Positions 13,453-13,735 of a stretch of DNA of 13,735 nt are shown here, piece by piece; the first letter of the stretch is position 1; each line of letters opens with the position of its first letter. The stretch is from a bacterium (GTDB taxonomy: Bacteria > Ratteibacteria > UBA8468 > B48-G9 > JAFGKM01). The stretch is from positions 1 to 13,735 of the forward strand of contig JAOAEP010000080.1 in NCBI GenBank assembly GCA_026416755.1. The letters run 5' to 3'. Below the pieces are notes generated by a model. It was not told the DNA's origin. It ran no database searches and worked only from the letters and a program-made list of their open reading frames with translations. Position numbers and translations under genes: made by a program.

Positions 13453-13735
13453 TTTAGATGCTTTTATAAAGGCAGAAAATAATGGATGGGGAAGAAATGG
13501 TTTTGATTTAAATTCAGGATGAAATTGAGTTGCAATAAAAAAGGGATGTTCTTTTAATTCTATTATTTCAACAAGGTCTTTTTCAGGATAAATACCTGCA
13601 ATTTCCATACCTTTTTTTTCAAAAAGTTCTCTATATTTATTGTTAAATTCATATCTGTGTCTATGTCTTTCATAAATTTTTGTTTTTTTATATACATTAA
13701 AAGAAATTGTTCCCTTTTTCAATTTACAGGGATAA
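13435..13735 (-). CDS. pyrG: CTP synthase, C-terminal end (5' part outside window)
   Basis: The frame is open from the window edge through 99 codons to TAA at 13435-13437. It holds the end of the class I glutamine amidotransferase domain of CTP synthase, which makes CTP from UTP, ATP and glutamine. Markers are YPCKLKKGT, YERHRHRYEFNN and ATQFHPEFKSKPFLPHPLF. The FHPEF motif contains the His and Glu of the Cys-His-Glu triad. A TTG near 13722 should not be read as a start, because the conserved family sequence continues upstream of it. The 3' end converges with, and overlaps by 18 bp, the PL22-like gene; no terminator is evident. Confidence 0.95.
   Translation of the reverse strand, partial: YPCKLKKGTISFNVYKKTKIYERHRHRYEFNNKYRELFEKKGMEIAGIYPEKDLVEIIELKEHPFFIATQFHPEFKSKPFLPHPLFSAFIKASKLKAER

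Noticed and set aside
13445..13473. GCCTTT/AAAGGC inverted repeat as a bidirectional terminator
   Set aside because: Only 6 bp with a 17-nt spacer, inside pyrG coding sequence and without a clear T-tract.
13720..13722. TTG as start of a 95-residue protein
   Set aside because: The frame continues to the edge with YPCK, part of the conserved CTP synthase segment; it is a truncated pyrG.
1..13735. CRISPR array, insertion sequence or phage genes
   Set aside because: No regularly spaced repeats, transposase, integrase or terminal inverted repeats were seen.

Overview
The window is AT-rich, tightly packed bacterial DNA. It comes from a diderm, because it encodes a TonB protein and a TonB-dependent outer-membrane receptor. 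The membrane-bound [NiFe] hydrogenase and the many Fe-S subunits point to an anaerobic, H2-metabolising lifestyle. The sequence alone does not name the phylum; an uncultured, low-GC lineage is my guess. Almost everything is on the minus strand. The exceptions are one plus-strand gene (12376-13452) and its putative promoter.

Region 1 (1-5755, minus) is an operon of eight visible genes, the last one cut by the window edge. In transcription order they are: a HydB-type Fe-S subunit, a HydG-type FAD/NAD(P)H subunit, a 16-Cys polyferredoxin of the HycB/HydN type, a NuoH-like membrane subunit, a NuoB-like small subunit, a NuoC-like subunit, a NuoD/HycE-like [NiFe] large subunit with both CxxC pairs, and the start of a NuoL/M/N-like antiporter. 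Genes overlap or lie 1-2 bp apart. I read this as an energy-conserving group 4 hydrogenase joined to the NAD(P)H-oxidising module best known from cytoplasmic group 3b (sulfhydrogenase) enzymes. A perfect TTGACA-N16-TATAAT promoter drives it. A Rex-like (or CRP-like) dyad lies just downstream of the predicted start site, which suggests repression according to NADH/NAD+.

Region 2 (5757-11999, minus) is a cobalamin uptake operon. It has a perfect promoter, a B12 riboswitch, an intrinsic terminator, a possible 16-codon leader ORF, then a BtuB-like receptor, tonB, btuF, cobO/btuR (corrinoid adenosyltransferase), btuC and btuD. I see no terminator between btuD and the hydrogenase promoter, so B12-controlled transcripts may run on into the hydrogenase genes.

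Region 3 (12035-12244, minus) holds tRNA-Lys(UUU) with its own perfect promoter, a C-rich trailer (G-tracts on the plus strand), an intrinsic terminator and a 23-bp palindrome.

Region 4 (12319-13735) holds a plus-strand beta-propeller gene of the oligogalacturonate-lyase (PL22) type. It converges on, and overlaps by 18 bp, the 3' end of pyrG (CTP synthase), whose 5' part lies outside the window.
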